Source: Xanthomonas euvesicatoria pv. euvesicatoria (GTDB taxonomy: Bacteria > Pseudomonadota > Gammaproteobacteria > Xanthomonadales > Xanthomonadaceae). From it: a DNA stretch of 54,074 bases. Both the position numbers and the translations under genes were made by a program. The stretch is from the NCBI RefSeq assembly GCF_020880415.1, contig NZ_JAJIUJ010000048.1, forward strand, positions 1-54,074, read 5' to 3'. Below are positions 36,998-45,926 of this stretch, piece after piece. The notes below the pieces were generated by a model. The model was not told where the DNA came from. It worked only from the letters and a program-made list of their open reading frames with translations, and made no database searches. Positions within the stretch are counted from its first letter, which is position 1, and each line of letters begins with the position of its first letter.

Positions 36998-38128
36998 ATG
37001 AGCACCATCGACTTCACCTCCTTCCTCAAGCTGATGGCGCATCAGAAGGCCTCGGACCTGTTCATCACCTCGGGCATGCCGCCGGCGATCAAGGTGCACG
37101 GCAAGATCAGCCCGATTACCCAGACCCCGCTGACTGCGCAGCAGAGCCGCGACCTGGTGTTGAACGTGATGACGCCGTCGCAGCGCGAGGAATTCGAAAA
37201 GACCCACGAGTGCAATTTCGCCATCGGCGTATCCGGGGTCGGGCGTTTCCGTGTGAGCTGCTTCTACCAGCGTAATCAGGTGGGCATGGTGCTGCGCCGG
37301 ATCGAAACGCGCATCCCCACCGTGGACGAGCTGAGCTTGCCGCCGGTGATCAAGACGCTGTCGATGACCAAGCGCGGCATCATCATCTTCGTCGGCGCCA
37401 CCGGAACCGGTAAATCGACTTCGCTGGCGGCGATGATCGGCTACCGCAACCAGAATTCCACCGGGCACATCATCACCATCGAAGACCCGATCGAATTCGT
37501 GCACAAGCACGAGGGCTGCATCATCACCCAGCGCGAGGTCGGCATCGACACCGACAGCTGGGAAAATGCGCTGAAGAACACCCTGCGCCAGGCGCCGGAC
37601 GTGATCATGATCGGCGAGGTGCGCACCCGCGAAGGCATGGACCATGCGATCGCCTTCGCCGAAACCGGCCACCTGGTGCTGTGCACGCTGCACGCCAACA
37701 ACGCCAACCAGGCGATGGACCGCATCATCAACTTCTTCCCAGAGGATCGGCGCAACCAGCTGTTGATGGACCTGTCGCTCAACCTCAAGGGCGTGGTCGC
37801 GCAGCAGCTGATTCCGACCCCGGACGGCCGCGGCCGACGCGTGGCGATGGAAATCATGCTGGGCACGCCGCTGGTGCAGGACTACATCCGCGATGGCGAG
37901 ATCCACAAGCTCAAGGAGATCATGAAGGAGTCCACCAACCTGGGCATGCGCACCTTCGACCAGAGCCTGTTCGAGCTCTACCAGGCCGGCGAAATCAGTT
38001 ATGAAGATGCGCTGCGCTACGCCGACTCGCAGAACGAAGTACGCCTGCGCATCAAGCTCTCGCAGGGTGGCGATGCCAAGACCTTGTCGCAGGGCCTGGA
38101 CGGTGTGGAAATTTCCGAAGTGCGCTGA
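36998..38128 (+). CDS. pilU: Type IV pilus retraction ATPase PilU
   Basis: The accessory retraction ATPase that works with PilT. From the ATG at 36998, behind CAGAGGAG, the protein is 376 residues. Walker A is G-A-T-G-T-G-K139-S-T, and I-E-D-P-I-E-F and T-G-H-L-V-L-C-T-L-H-A are present. PilU lacks the AIRNLIRE sequence (it has G-T-P-L-V-Q-D-Y-I-R-D here), which separates it from PilT. An upstream start at 36932 would lie inside the repeat. Confidence 0.96.
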   Translation: MSTIDFTSFLKLMAHQKASDLFITSGMPPAIKVHGKISPITQTPLTAQQSRDLVLNVMTPSQREEFEKTHECNFAIGVSGVGRFRVSCFYQRNQVGMVLRRIETRIPTVDELSLPPVIKTLSMTKRGIIIFVGATGTGKSTSLAAMIGYRNQNSTGHIITIEDPIEFVHKHEGCIITQREVGIDTDSWENALKNTLRQAPDVIMIGEVRTREGMDHAIAFAETGHLVLCTLHANNANQAMDRIINFFPEDRRNQLLMDLSLNLKGVVAQQLIPTPDGRGRRVAMEIMLGTPLVQDYIRDGEIHKLKEIMKESTNLGMRTFDQSLFELYQAGEISYEDALRYADSQNEVRLRIKLSQGGDAKTLSQGLDGVEISEVR

Positions 38129-38577
38129 GTGCAGCACGCTTCGGTGCCCGCGTGCACGGGTGCCAGTGTCGACGGATAACAAACGCGGATACCTGCCCGG
38201 GCGTGCACGGAACTGACCTGCTGGCGCCGCGGCGACGCCAGCCCGTCTGCGTGCCGCTGCCATTTCGTGCCGGGCGTGGCGACCAGCGTTGCGCCAGGAT
38301 CGTACCGACGACGCGGCCCGGGCCGCCGCGTGGAGGGGGCGCCTGAGCGCGCCAAGGAAGACGACGGCCTGGCTCGAATCGTCCGCGCATCTGCCGACGA
38401 TCGAGGAGCCCGGCCATACCGTTGCCGCGCCGCCGCGGCATTCCGGGTGCTGCGGAGGAGGGCGGCGGTCGACGGCCGGCCGAGGCGCCCCTGTCACGCA
38501 GCGAGCTGGCGAGGCGTCGTCCCGGTTTCAGATGTAACCGGGTAGGTCGATAGTGTCTAATATCGCACCCCACTGCA
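38129..38577. other. 449-bp stretch after pilU
   Basis: No gene is visible. Two weak hairpins occur: GCTGGCG/CGCCAGC (38220-38242), which might end pilU, and CCCGGTT/AACCGGG (38521-38542) just upstream of the YitT promoter. The rest is GC-rich and featureless. Confidence 0.5.
38558..38563 (+). promoter_or_regulatory. -10 element of the YitT gene
   Basis: TAATAT sits 15-20 bp before the GTG start at 38578, so the transcript would have little or no leader. The -35 is not recognisable. The CCCGGTT dyad (38521-38542) lies immediately upstream. Confidence 0.4.
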
Positions 38578-39306
38578 GTGCCCAAGCCCGTGAGCCTTCC
38601 CGATTCCGATCTGCGACCGGAGCAAGAACCCTTGCCCGACGATGGTGCCGTGGTCACCGCCGGCCCGCTCACTCCTCCGCCGGATTCGGCCGGAACTGCC
38701 GCCGACGACCACGCCTTCCATCATTCGGTGGCTGAGGATGCGCAAGGCATGGTGCTGGCGACCCTGGTTGCATCCCTCGGTCTGGCCATCTTTGCCAAGG
38801 GCGGACTGATGATCGGCGGCATGGCCGGCGTGGCCTTCCTGTTGCACTACGCGCTGCACTGGAATTTCGGCCTGGTGTTCGTGCTGGTCAATCTGCCGTT
38901 CTATTGGCTGAGCGTGCGCCGGATGGGGTGGGAATTCACCCTGAAGACCTTCGCGGCAGTCGGCGCGTGCGGCGTGCTGACCAACCTGCTGCCGCGCTGG
39001 GCCGACTACGCGCACATGAGCACGGCATTTTCGGCAATCGCCGGCGGCGCGCTGTCTGGCCTGGGAATCTTGTTCTTCATTCGCCACCGCGGCAGCCTGG
39101 GCGGCATCGGCATCCTGGCGGTGTACCTGCAGCGCGAGCGTGGCTGGAGCGCGGGCAAGGTGCAAATGAGCTTCGACGCGATGCTCATGCTGGTCGCCTT
39201 CTTCGTGCTGACCCCGGACAAGGTGCTGTATTCGGCCATCGGCGCCTTGATGCTGAGTCTGGTGCTGATGTTCAATCACCGCCCGCACCGCTATATGGGC
39301 GTGTGA
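38578..39306 (+). CDS. YitT family membrane protein
   Basis: A 242-residue polytopic protein with five or six predicted helices after a hydrophilic N-terminal segment of about 55 residues. The pattern of a Gly-rich helix (G-G-L-M-I-G-G-M-A-G-V-A-F-L), the N-L-P-F-Y-W-L motif, and S-A-I-A-G-G-A-L-S-G-L-G fits YitT (DUF161-type) membrane proteins, probable transporters of unknown substrate. The start is GTG at 38578, or GTG at 38590. Confidence 0.8.
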   Translation: MPKPVSLPDSDLRPEQEPLPDDGAVVTAGPLTPPPDSAGTAADDHAFHHSVAEDAQGMVLATLVASLGLAIFAKGGLMIGGMAGVAFLLHYALHWNFGLVFVLVNLPFYWLSVRRMGWEFTLKTFAAVGACGVLTNLLPRWADYAHMSTAFSAIAGGALSGLGILFFIRHRGSLGGIGILAVYLQRERGWSAGKVQMSFDAMLMLVAFFVLTPDKVLYSAIGALMLSLVLMFNHRPHRYMGV

Positions 39307-39479
39307 TACGTGCCGAAGATCGCTCGCATGCGTCCGGGAGCGGCTAGCACGATGTCGCGGGCAGACGGTCAGCGGGCGCGGCTGGCGCGGCCAGAACCGC
39401 AGCGTGCCAGCGATGCATGCCGCTTTCCGTGTAACGGCCAGGCCCGTCTGGCGACAAGCGCCGTCGTTTGTCAGCAGTT

Positions 39480-40376
39480 CTAGGTGGTTTCGCGTGCCGG
39501 GCAATCGGTAGGCAACTGCAGCCGTTGCATCAACCCGCGCGCATCGAACGGTGCATGCACCTTCATGTCGTTGTCGAAATAACAGTACACATCGCGCATT
39601 GCGCGCTTGCGGGCGCGTGCGCCGACCCGGGCTGCATCGTCCGGTTCGGCTCCGCTGGCCCACGCGGCGATGCGTGCTGCCCAGCGATCCAGTGCGGTAT
39701 CGCTGTAGCCGCTGGCGTACAACTGCGCATCGCCATGCAGACGCACATAGACAAAATCGGCGCTGACGTCCTCCATGTACGGGAATTTGCCTGCGGTGTC
39801 GGCGACCACCACCGCGACATTGTGACGCCGCAGCAGGCGCATGCAGGCTGGATCGCAGAAGCTGTCGTGACGAACTTCCAATGCGTGACGGATCGGCCGA
39901 TTGCGATCGATTGCCAGGGCGCTGCGGCCCTGCATCAGCGCGGTGTCGCGCTTGCGCGCCCGCGCCAACGCGGCCTCGCTGTCGCGCGGCAGGCTGCCTA
40001 GAAATGCGTCCAGCAGCTCGGCATCGAACCGGAGTGTCGGCGGTAGCTGCCAGAGGACCGGGCCCAGTTTGGCGCCCAGCCGCAAGATTCCCGAAGCAAA
40101 GAAGTTGGCCAGCGCCTGCTCGCAATCGCGCAGGCGCTTCATGTGGGTGACGAAGCGCGGGCCCTTGACCGAAAAGACGAAGTCCTCGGGCGTTTCGTCA
40201 TGCCAGCGCTGGAAGCTGTCCGGACGCTGCAGCGAATAAAAGGAGCCATTGATTTCCACGCTGGGAAAGCATCCCGCGGCGTATTCGAGCTCACGCCGCT
40301 GGGCCAGGCCAGCCGGATAGAACGTGCCGCGCCAGCGTGCGTAACGCCAACCGGAAATGCCGATGCGAATAGCCAT
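39480..40376 (-). CDS. DUF72 domain protein
   Basis: From the ATG at 40376 the protein has 298 residues and begins M-A-I-R-I-G-I-S-G-W-R-Y. It fits the DUF72 TIM-barrel family: E-Y-A-A-G-C-F-P-S-V-E-I-N-G-S-F-Y near the N-terminus, F-V-F-S-V-K-G-P-R-F, W-Q-L-P-P-T, and F-V-Y-V-R-L-H-G. No reaction is established. It lies 37 bp downstream of tag on the same strand and could be co-transcribed. Confidence 0.9.
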   Translation of the reverse strand: MAIRIGISGWRYARWRGTFYPAGLAQRRELEYAAGCFPSVEINGSFYSLQRPDSFQRWHDETPEDFVFSVKGPRFVTHMKRLRDCEQALANFFASGILRLGAKLGPVLWQLPPTLRFDAELLDAFLGSLPRDSEAALARARKRDTALMQGRSALAIDRNRPIRHALEVRHDSFCDPACMRLLRRHNVAVVVADTAGKFPYMEDVSADFVYVRLHGDAQLYASGYSDTALDRWAARIAAWASGAEPDDAARVGARARKRAMRDVYCYFDNDMKVHAPFDARGLMQRLQLPTDCPARETT

Positions 40377-40413
40377 GACCCCGAGCATTTCGCGTGCGCC
40401 GTGCAAGAGGTGT

Positions 40414-40986
40414 CTAGCCGCGCTGGACCGTGCGCGTTTTCGCCGGCGTCTGCGCCTGCAGCCAGGGCGGCGCCAGTGCCCGGATCTGCGCAAACACCGG
40501 GCACCGGGCATGGTGTGCGCCGGGCAGGTAGCCCAGGCTCATCAGGAACTCGCCGGTGATTTCGCCGCCGGTGAAGCGGAAGGTCTTCTTGAACAGCTTG
40601 ACCCAGGCCGGTTTGTCGAGCGGGTGGTGGGCGTCCAGCCACTGCGCGAAGCTGCCGTGCGTGGCGCGTAGCGCCTGGATGACCTGTGCATTGTGGATGG
40701 CCGCCAGCACCTTGAGGCGATTGCGGATGATGCCGGCATCGCCCATCAACCTGCTGATGTCCTGGTCGCCATATGCCGCAACAGCGTCCACGTCGAAGCC
40801 GTCGTAAGCCCGCTGGAAATTGACGCGCTTGCGCAGGATGGTTTGCCAGCTCAGTCCGGCCTGGTTGATCTCCAGCACCAGCCGTTCGAACAACTCGCGT
40901 TCGTCGCGCTGCGGAAAGCCATACTCGTGATCGTGGTAGTGGCCATGGACCGGATGGCCTGGGGCGATGCTGCAGTAACCGCTCAT
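40414..40986 (-). CDS. tag: DNA-3-methyladenine glycosylase I (Tag)
   Basis: Removes 3-methyladenine from alkylated DNA. The 190-residue protein carries the family pattern: C near residue 5, Y-H-D-H-E-Y-G, L-F-E-R-L-V-L-E, A-G-L-S-W-Q-T-I-L-R-K-R, F-R-F-T-G-G-E-I-T, and H-H-A-R-C at the C-terminus, which with the early Cys and His binds the structural zinc. Start ATG at 40986. A longer frame upstream is antigene sequence. Confidence 0.95.
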   Translation of the reverse strand: MSGYCSIAPGHPVHGHYHDHEYGFPQRDERELFERLVLEINQAGLSWQTILRKRVNFQRAYDGFDVDAVAAYGDQDISRLMGDAGIIRNRLKVLAAIHNAQVIQALRATHGSFAQWLDAHHPLDKPAWVKLFKKTFRFTGGEITGEFLMSLGYLPGAHHARCPVFAQIRALAPPWLQAQTPAKTRTVQRG

Positions 40987-41250
40987 GTGGATGCCTGTGG
41001 TTGTGGGGCGAGGCTTGCCAGTCGCGCGCCGGTCGCTGCCGTGGCGGGCGAGCGGCAGTAGCGCAGAGGCCGGGAGGCCGTTTGCGCCGCTGCAGCGCTG
41101 CAACTCGCACGCATCGCGGTCAAGCTGAACGTGTCGGTCAGGCGCCGCATGCGGTCTGCCGCGAAGGCTGCCGCATCGGCGGCATCGCACGTTTCCGGCG
41201 CCGGCAAGGCCCAGTATGGCAGCGGCTCTGCGCGCGGCGAAGCGAACGGC

Positions 41251-41256
41251 TAGAAT
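41251..41256 (+). promoter_or_regulatory. -10 element giving a leaderless yqgE transcript
   Basis: TAGAAT ends seven bases before the yqgE ATG (41263). Transcription should start at or next to the A of the ATG, so the mRNA would be leaderless. The -35 is weak. Confidence 0.45.
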
Positions 41257-41262
41257 GCGGCC

Positions 41263-41829
41263 ATGTCTGTTTTGCCCACGCCTCTGGCCAACCAACTGCT
41301 GATTGCGCTTCCGGCGCTGTCCGACCCCACCTTCTCGCGCAGCGTCGCGCTGATCTGTCAGCACGACGAGAACGGCGCCATGGGCGTGCTGGTCAACCGG
41401 CCTTCCGAATACACCCTGGGCGAAGTGTTGTCGCAGATGGGCATCGACACCGACGATGAGCCGCTGCGCGAGCAGGTCGTGCTCAGCGGCGGGCCGGTGC
41501 ACCCTGAGCGCGGTTTTGTGATCCATGACGATGCGCGCGAATGGGATTCCAGCCTGGAAGTGGGGCAGGGCGTGTTCCTGACCACCTCGCGCGACATCCT
41601 TGAGGCGATGGCGGCCGGCAACGGCCCGCGCAATGCGCTGGTCGCGCTGGGCTGCGCGGGTTGGGGTGCCGGCCAGCTGGAATTCGAGCTGGGCGAAAAC
41701 AGCTGGCTCACCGCGCCCTCGGATGCCAACGTGCTATTTGCGACCGCGCTGGAAGATCGCTGGCAGACCGCTGCCGGGCGTATCGGCGTAGACCTGTTCC
41801 GGCTCACGGATTATTCCGGGCATGCCTGA
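41263..41829 (+). CDS. YqgE/AlgH family protein
   Basis: A 188-residue cytosolic protein of the YqgE/AlgH (UPF0301) family. Signatures are [31 protein letters not shown] and [11 protein letters not shown]. The molecular role is unknown. It starts the operon yqgE-ruvX-pyrB, an order kept across many gammaproteobacteria. Its end overlaps ruvX by 8 bp. Confidence 0.92.
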   Translation: MSVLPTPLANQLLIALPALSDPTFSRSVALICQHDENGAMGVLVNRPSEYTLGEVLSQMGIDTDDEPLREQVVLSGGPVHPERGFVIHDDAREWDSSLEVGQGVFLTTSRDILEAMAAGNGPRNALVALGCAGWGAGQLEFELGENSWLTAPSDANVLFATALEDRWQTAAGRIGVDLFRLTDYSGHA

Positions 41830-42289
41830 GGCGGGCGCGATTCGCCCCGATGGCACGGTGCTGGGCTTCGACGTGGGGTCGCGCCGGATCGGCGTGGCGG
41901 TCGGAACCGCGCTCGGTGCCGGCGCGCGCGCGGTGGCTGTCATCAATGTGCATGCCAACGGCCCGGACTGGGTTGCGTTGGACCGCGTGTACAAGCAGTG
42001 GCGACCGGACGGCCTGGTGGTCGGCGACCCGCTCACGCTGGACGACAAAGACCAACCCGCCCGAAAACGCGCACACGCGTTCGGCCGCCAGCTGCGCGAG
42101 CGCTATGCGCTGCCGGTTGTCCTGATCGACGAGCGCTCCAGTTCGGTTGAGGCTGCGCAGCGTTTCGCGCGCGAGCGCGCCGATGGGCGCAAGCGCCGCC
42201 GCGACGCCGAAGCGCTCGATGCGATGGCCGCCGCAGTGATCGTCGAACGCTGGTTGGCCGCGCCCGACCAAGCCACCTCTCTTCCTTGA
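41822..42289 (+). CDS. ruvX: Putative Holliday junction resolvase / pre-16S rRNA nuclease YqgF (RuvX)
   Basis: A 155-residue RNase-H-fold nuclease. Catalytic acidic residues are visible in [18 protein letters not shown] and R-D-A-E-A-L-D-A. The family is described both as YqgF, needed for 5' maturation of 16S rRNA, and as a resolvase RuvX. It overlaps yqgE and is followed by pyrB after 13 bp. Confidence 0.92.
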   Translation: MPEAGAIRPDGTVLGFDVGSRRIGVAVGTALGAGARAVAVINVHANGPDWVALDRVYKQWRPDGLVVGDPLTLDDKDQPARKRAHAFGRQLRERYALPVVLIDERSSSVEAAQRFARERADGRKRRRDAEALDAMAAAVIVERWLAAPDQATSLP

Positions 42290-42302
42290 CTCCCGACCTG
42301 CG

Positions 42303-43250
42303 ATGACCACCATGCAACTCGATTCGGACGGACGCCTGCGCCACCTGCTCACCCTGGAAGGACTGCCGCGCACCACGCTGCTGCAATTGCTCGACCGCGC
42401 CGGCCAGATCCGCGATGCGGCGGTGGGGCGCGTGGGCAAGCGCAGCGTGCTGGCGGGCACGGCGGTGTGCACGCTGTTCTTCGAACCCTCCACGCGCACG
42501 CGCAGCTCCTTCCATCTGGCGGCGCAGCGGCTGGGCGCGGACGTGCTCAATTTCGATGCATCCACCTCATCCACCCGCAAGGGCGAAACCGCGCGCGACA
42601 CCTTGAAGAATCTCGAAGCGATGGGCGTGCGCGGCTTCGTGGTGCGTCACCCCGACGACGGCGCGGTGGAAGCGCTGGCGACCGCCGCGGGCGAGGGCAC
42701 CGCGTTGATCAATGCCGGCGACGGACGCAGCGCGCATCCTACCCAGGGCCTGCTCGACATGCTCACCCTGCGCCAGGCCAAGGGCACCGATTTTTCCAAG
42801 CTCAAGGTCGTTATCGTCGGCGACGTCAAGCACTCGCGTGTGGCGCGCTCGGACCTGCATGCCCTGCGCACGCTGGGCGCTGGCGAGATCCGCGTCTGCG
42901 GCCCGGCCAGCCTGCTGCCGGACGACGGCATACTGGAGGGCTGCGTGGTCGGCCAGGATTTCGATGCCATGCTCGAAGGCGCCGACGCGTTGATGATGCT
43001 GCGCCTGCAGCGCGAGCGCATGGAAGAAGGCCTGGTGCCCTCGCTGGAGCAGTACCACACCGAATATGGTCTGACCCGTGAGCGTCTGGCGCGTGCTGGC
43101 CGCGACGCCGCGGTGCTGCACCCGGGCCCGATCAACCGCGGCGTTGAAATCACCGATGAAGTGGCCGACGGCGCGCAATCCTGCGTGCTGCGTCAGGTTG
43201 CCAATGGCGTTGCCGTACGCATGGCCGTGCTGGAAACCCTGCTCGGCTAA
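42303..43250 (+). CDS. pyrB: Aspartate carbamoyltransferase catalytic subunit PyrB
   Basis: Makes N-carbamoyl-aspartate for pyrimidine synthesis. The 315 residues include the F-E-P-S-T-R-T-R-S-S-F carbamoyl-phosphate loop, V-R-H-P-D-D, and the C-terminal H-P-G-P-I-N-R-G motif. Its N-terminus (T-L-E-G-L-P-R-T-T-L) fits the class found without pyrI here; no regulatory subunit gene follows. A hairpin lies 47 bp beyond the stop. Confidence 0.95.
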   Translation: MTTMQLDSDGRLRHLLTLEGLPRTTLLQLLDRAGQIRDAAVGRVGKRSVLAGTAVCTLFFEPSTRTRSSFHLAAQRLGADVLNFDASTSSTRKGETARDTLKNLEAMGVRGFVVRHPDDGAVEALATAAGEGTALINAGDGRSAHPTQGLLDMLTLRQAKGTDFSKLKVVIVGDVKHSRVARSDLHALRTLGAGEIRVCGPASLLPDDGILEGCVVGQDFDAMLEGADALMMLRLQRERMEEGLVPSLEQYHTEYGLTRERLARAGRDAAVLHPGPINRGVEITDEVADGAQSCVLRQVANGVAVRMAVLETLLG

Positions 43251-43296
43251 GCGCGGCTGCGCCGTCAGATCGTGAGTCGCTCCAGGAGCGGCGCCC

Positions 43297-43321
43297 CCAC
43301 CGCGCAACCAACGCGCGGTGG
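43297..43321 (+). terminator. Probable pyrB terminator
   Basis: CCACCGCGC / GCGCGGTGG forms a perfect 9-bp stem with a 7-nt loop (AACCAAC), then CCTTTGAT. The short T run makes termination plausible but not certain. Confidence 0.55.
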
Positions 43322-43469
43322 CCTTTGATCCATGAGGCGTCGATTGCGAAGAGGCAGCCGCTTCTCGCCGAACGTGCACCGTGGTCGGTCGCGCGGTGGC
43401 GTTCGATGCGCAACATCATGCGTGCAGACAAACAGTCGCTTGCTGCCTGAGGTGCCTGGCGGTCTGCTC

Positions 43470-43502
43470 TTGCGAATCCCGAATCCCGAATCCCGAATCC
43501 CC
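43470..43502. repeat. Single-arm heptamer repeat upstream of the OsmC gene
   Basis: CTCTTGCGAATCCCG followed by two more AATCCCG units and AATCCCC. The opposite arm is absent nearby, so this is a partial or solo copy of the family seen between pilT and pilU. Confidence 0.85.
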
Positions 43503-43563
43503 GCACCACCAGCTAACACCCTCTCACCTATCGTGAGCGCTCCTTTCAGCGCAGGAGATCGCA

Positions 43564-43998
43564 ATGGGTATTTCACGTCACGCCACCGCCCACTGGGAAG
43601 GCGACCTCAAGACCGGCAAGGGCCAGCTCAGCACGCCGCAGAGCGGCTTGATGGACAACACCCGTTATGCCTTCAGCAGCCGCTTCGGCGACGAGAAGGG
43701 CACCAATCCGGAAGAACTCATCGCCGCCGCGCATGCCGGCTGTTTCACCATGGCGTTGTCTGCGCAGTTGACCGAAGCCGGTTTTCCGCCGGCCTCGCTG
43801 GACACGCGCGCCGATGTGGATCTGTCGATGGAAGGCGGCCCGCAGTTGTCGCAGATTCGCCTCAAGCTCAAGGCCGTGGTGCCCGGCATCGACGAGGCCA
43901 AGTTCCGCGAGCTGGCCGACGCCGCCAAGAAGAATTGCCCGGTCTCCAAGGCACTGAGCGCGGTGCCCATCAGTCTGGAAACCGAGTTTTCCAGCTAA
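43564..43998 (+). CDS. OsmC-family organic hydroperoxide reductase
   Basis: A 144-residue thiol peroxidase. C60 in A-A-H-A-G-C-F-T-M-A-L and C125 in K-K-N-C-P-V-S-K-A are the peroxidatic and resolving cysteines. It reduces organic peroxides or peroxides of unknown substrate. Length and the N-terminal segment (H-W-E-G-D-L-K-T-G-K-G) favour OsmC over Ohr. It is preceded by an AGGAGAT ribosome-binding site. Regulation is not visible. Confidence 0.94.
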   Translation: MGISRHATAHWEGDLKTGKGQLSTPQSGLMDNTRYAFSSRFGDEKGTNPEELIAAAHAGCFTMALSAQLTEAGFPPASLDTRADVDLSMEGGPQLSQIRLKLKAVVPGIDEAKFRELADAAKKNCPVSKALSAVPISLETEFSS

Positions 43999-44150
43999 CG
44001 CCAATACCGCTGCGACGCGTCGGCGCAAACGCCCGGCGCGCGCAGCTGGCGGCAACCTGAATGGGGCTTTTTACGGCCGGTTTGGTTCAGTGCGGTTTCA
44101 CTGGCGCAGGACGAGCATCGGCAGCGTGTCCTCCCTATGAAGCTGCCGCA

Positions 44151-44750
44151 ATGAAAACTCTCGTGCTTGGTGCTCTGGTGATGGGTCTGGTCGTGGCGGG
44201 CAATGCCACGGCGCAGCGCTATGACAGCGGCTACCGCGATTACGGCCGCAGCGGCTACGAGGATGGCCGTTACGAATATGCGCGCGTCGTGCGCGTGGAT
44301 CCGATCATCGTTGCCGACTCCTACAACGAGCGCACCAGCGAGCGTTGCTACGATCGTCCCGCCGACGGTTATTACACGAGCAACGACGGGTATTACCGCG
44401 ACGGCGGCTATGCACAGGCCGGTGTGTCCAATCGCGGCGTGGCCAGTGTGATCGGTGGTATTGCGGGTGCCGTGCTCGGCAGCCAGGTCGGCGGCGGCAA
44501 TGGTCGTCTGGTCGGTACCGCCGTGGGCACCATGGCGGGCGTCGCGGCGGGCCGTTCGATCTATGAGGCCAATCACCGCACCTACCAGGGCAACGTGAGG
44601 GTCTGCGAGCCGGTGTCCTACCGCCGTGAACGCGACCGCGTGGATGGCTACGACGTCACCTACGAATACGCCGGCCGCATGTACCACACGCGTAGCGATT
44701 ACAACCCGGGCGACCGAATCCGTGTGCGTGTCGACGTGCGCCCCGACTGA
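44151..44750 (+). CDS. Glycine-zipper (2TM) envelope protein
   Basis: A 199-residue protein from the ATG at 44151, with a signal peptide (L-V-L-G-A-L-V-M-G-L-V-V-A-G-N-A-T-A). The mature half is rich in Tyr, Arg, Asp and Gly, then comes a glycine zipper near residue 98 (G-G-I-A-G-A-V-L-G-S-Q-V-G-G-G-N-G-R-L-V-G-T-A-V-G) of the Rick_17kDa/2TM type. The C-terminus ends with strand-like Y-D-V-T-Y-E-Y. It may be a periplasmic or outer-membrane protein; function unknown. An in-frame upstream start exists at 44061 but gives no better leader. Confidence 0.8.
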   Translation: MKTLVLGALVMGLVVAGNATAQRYDSGYRDYGRSGYEDGRYEYARVVRVDPIIVADSYNERTSERCYDRPADGYYTSNDGYYRDGGYAQAGVSNRGVASVIGGIAGAVLGSQVGGGNGRLVGTAVGTMAGVAAGRSIYEANHRTYQGNVRVCEPVSYRRERDRVDGYDVTYEYAGRMYHTRSDYNPGDRIRVRVDVRPD

Positions 44751-44801
44751 TCAGTGCCGGATGCATGCGGTGCCGCTGGTGGCTCCGGCATCGGGCTAAA
44801 C

Positions 44802-44829
44802 AGAACGCTGCGGGCAACCGCAGCGTTCT
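44802..44829 (+). terminator. Hairpin terminator after the glycine-zipper gene
   Basis: AGAACGCTGCGG pairs perfectly with CCGCAGCGTTCT around a GCAA loop (12 bp), followed by TGCGTTTGG. The stem also lies between two convergent genes, so it could serve both strands. Confidence 0.75.
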
Positions 44830-45013
44830 TGCGTTTGGCGGAGCGATTGCCGGCAGCAGTGGCACGTCAACCAGGCGTGGGCGCTGATCGATGCGAGGCG
44901 CCTTGCTGTTTCACACAAGCGCCGATGCGCGGTGCACCGGCGGTGATCAGAAATTGGCAGCACCTGCAGGCCACCCGCTGCGTTGAATCCAGCGCAGCAG
45001 CGCTGCTGCCGCC

Positions 45014-45895
45014 CTAAGCCCAGTCCAGCGTGCCGCGAATCACCGTCTGCACCTGGCCACCCGACCACACGTCGCCGTCGGCATCGATATGCAGTTCCAA
45101 CAGGGCATCGAAGCCGATTTCGCGGCCCTGGCTGACGGTGTAGCGACGGTCGGTACCGGGCAATGCGTCACGGCTGTCCAGCCATGCGGCCAGCACCGCA
45201 TTGGCCGCGCCGGACGCCGCGTCTTCGAAGCGCCGGCCATTGCCGACGAAGGCTCGTACTGCCAGATCGTAGGTGCCCGGTGCGCCGGCGCGTGCATACG
45301 CAAACACGCCCATGCTGCCGGTGGATTCTGCCAACCCGGCAATCGCGTCCCAGTCCGGCTGCAGGCCGCGCAGCGCGGCTTCGCTTGCCAGTTCCACCAC
45401 CCACCAGGTGCGGCCGCCGTCCATCAGCGCAGGCGGCAGCCTCCCCAGCGGCCAGCCCTGCAAGGCATCGCGCAGGCGCGGATCGTTGGCATCCACCTGC
45501 TCGGCCACGCGTGCGCGTGGCGTGCGGATCGCGATGCTGCGGTGGCCGCCGCGCTGCTCCACACGCAGCGGCAACCGGCCGGCGATGCCGTCCTGTACCA
45601 GGACGCCATCCTGTGGTGCGGCCAGGCCGGCCTCGAGCACGGCATGCGCAGTGCCCACACTGGGATGGCCGGCAAACGGCACCTCCTTCTGCGGCGAAAA
45701 CATGCGCAGCCGGTAGCTGCTGTGCGTGCTTTCGGCGGGAAAGACGAAGGTGGTCTCCGGCAGTTTGGTCCAGCGTGCGATGGCCTGCATCGCCGCATCG
45801 TCCAGACCCTGCGCATCCAGCACCACCGCCAGCGGATTGCCGCTGCCGGGGCGGGCGGAGAACACATCCAGTTGCAGGAAACGGCGAGTGGTCAT
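45014..45895 (-). CDS. PhzF-family isomerase-like protein (copy 1)
   Basis: A 293-residue member of the PhzF/diaminopimelate-epimerase-fold family. Motifs include the N-terminal Q-L-D-V-F-S-A-R-P-G-S-G-N-P-L-A-V-V, E-T-T-F-V-F (catalytic Glu), F-A-G-H-P-S-V-G-T-A and the C-terminal G-x-V-x-x-G-G. Substrate unknown; phenazine genes are absent. It follows a related paralogue by 31 bp in the same direction. Confidence 0.92.
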   Translation of the reverse strand: MTTRRFLQLDVFSARPGSGNPLAVVLDAQGLDDAAMQAIARWTKLPETTFVFPAESTHSSYRLRMFSPQKEVPFAGHPSVGTAHAVLEAGLAAPQDGVLVQDGIAGRLPLRVEQRGGHRSIAIRTPRARVAEQVDANDPRLRDALQGWPLGRLPPALMDGGRTWWVVELASEAALRGLQPDWDAIAGLAESTGSMGVFAYARAGAPGTYDLAVRAFVGNGRRFEDAASGAANAVLAAWLDSRDALPGTDRRYTVSQGREIGFDALLELHIDADGDVWSGGQVQTVIRGTLDWA

Positions 45896-45926
45896 GGGCG
45901 TCGATCCGCAGTAAAGGCGCGGCAGC

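Larger units (their letters stand above)
43251..43563. other. 313-bp stretch between pyrB and the OsmC gene
   Basis: Contains the pyrB hairpin (43297-43321) and a one-sided heptamer repeat (43470-43502), otherwise nothing I can name. It should include the osmC-like promoter; GCGCAGGAGATCGC just before 43564 is the ribosome-binding site. Confidence 0.5.

Noticed and set aside
38557..40125. A 522-codon minus-strand frame across the YitT gene and DUF72
   Set aside because: Antisense to YitT and out of frame with DUF72; Gln/His/Arg-rich with no motif.
44754..45017. An 87-codon plus-strand frame after the glycine-zipper gene
   Set aside because: It starts inside the terminator region and has random composition.
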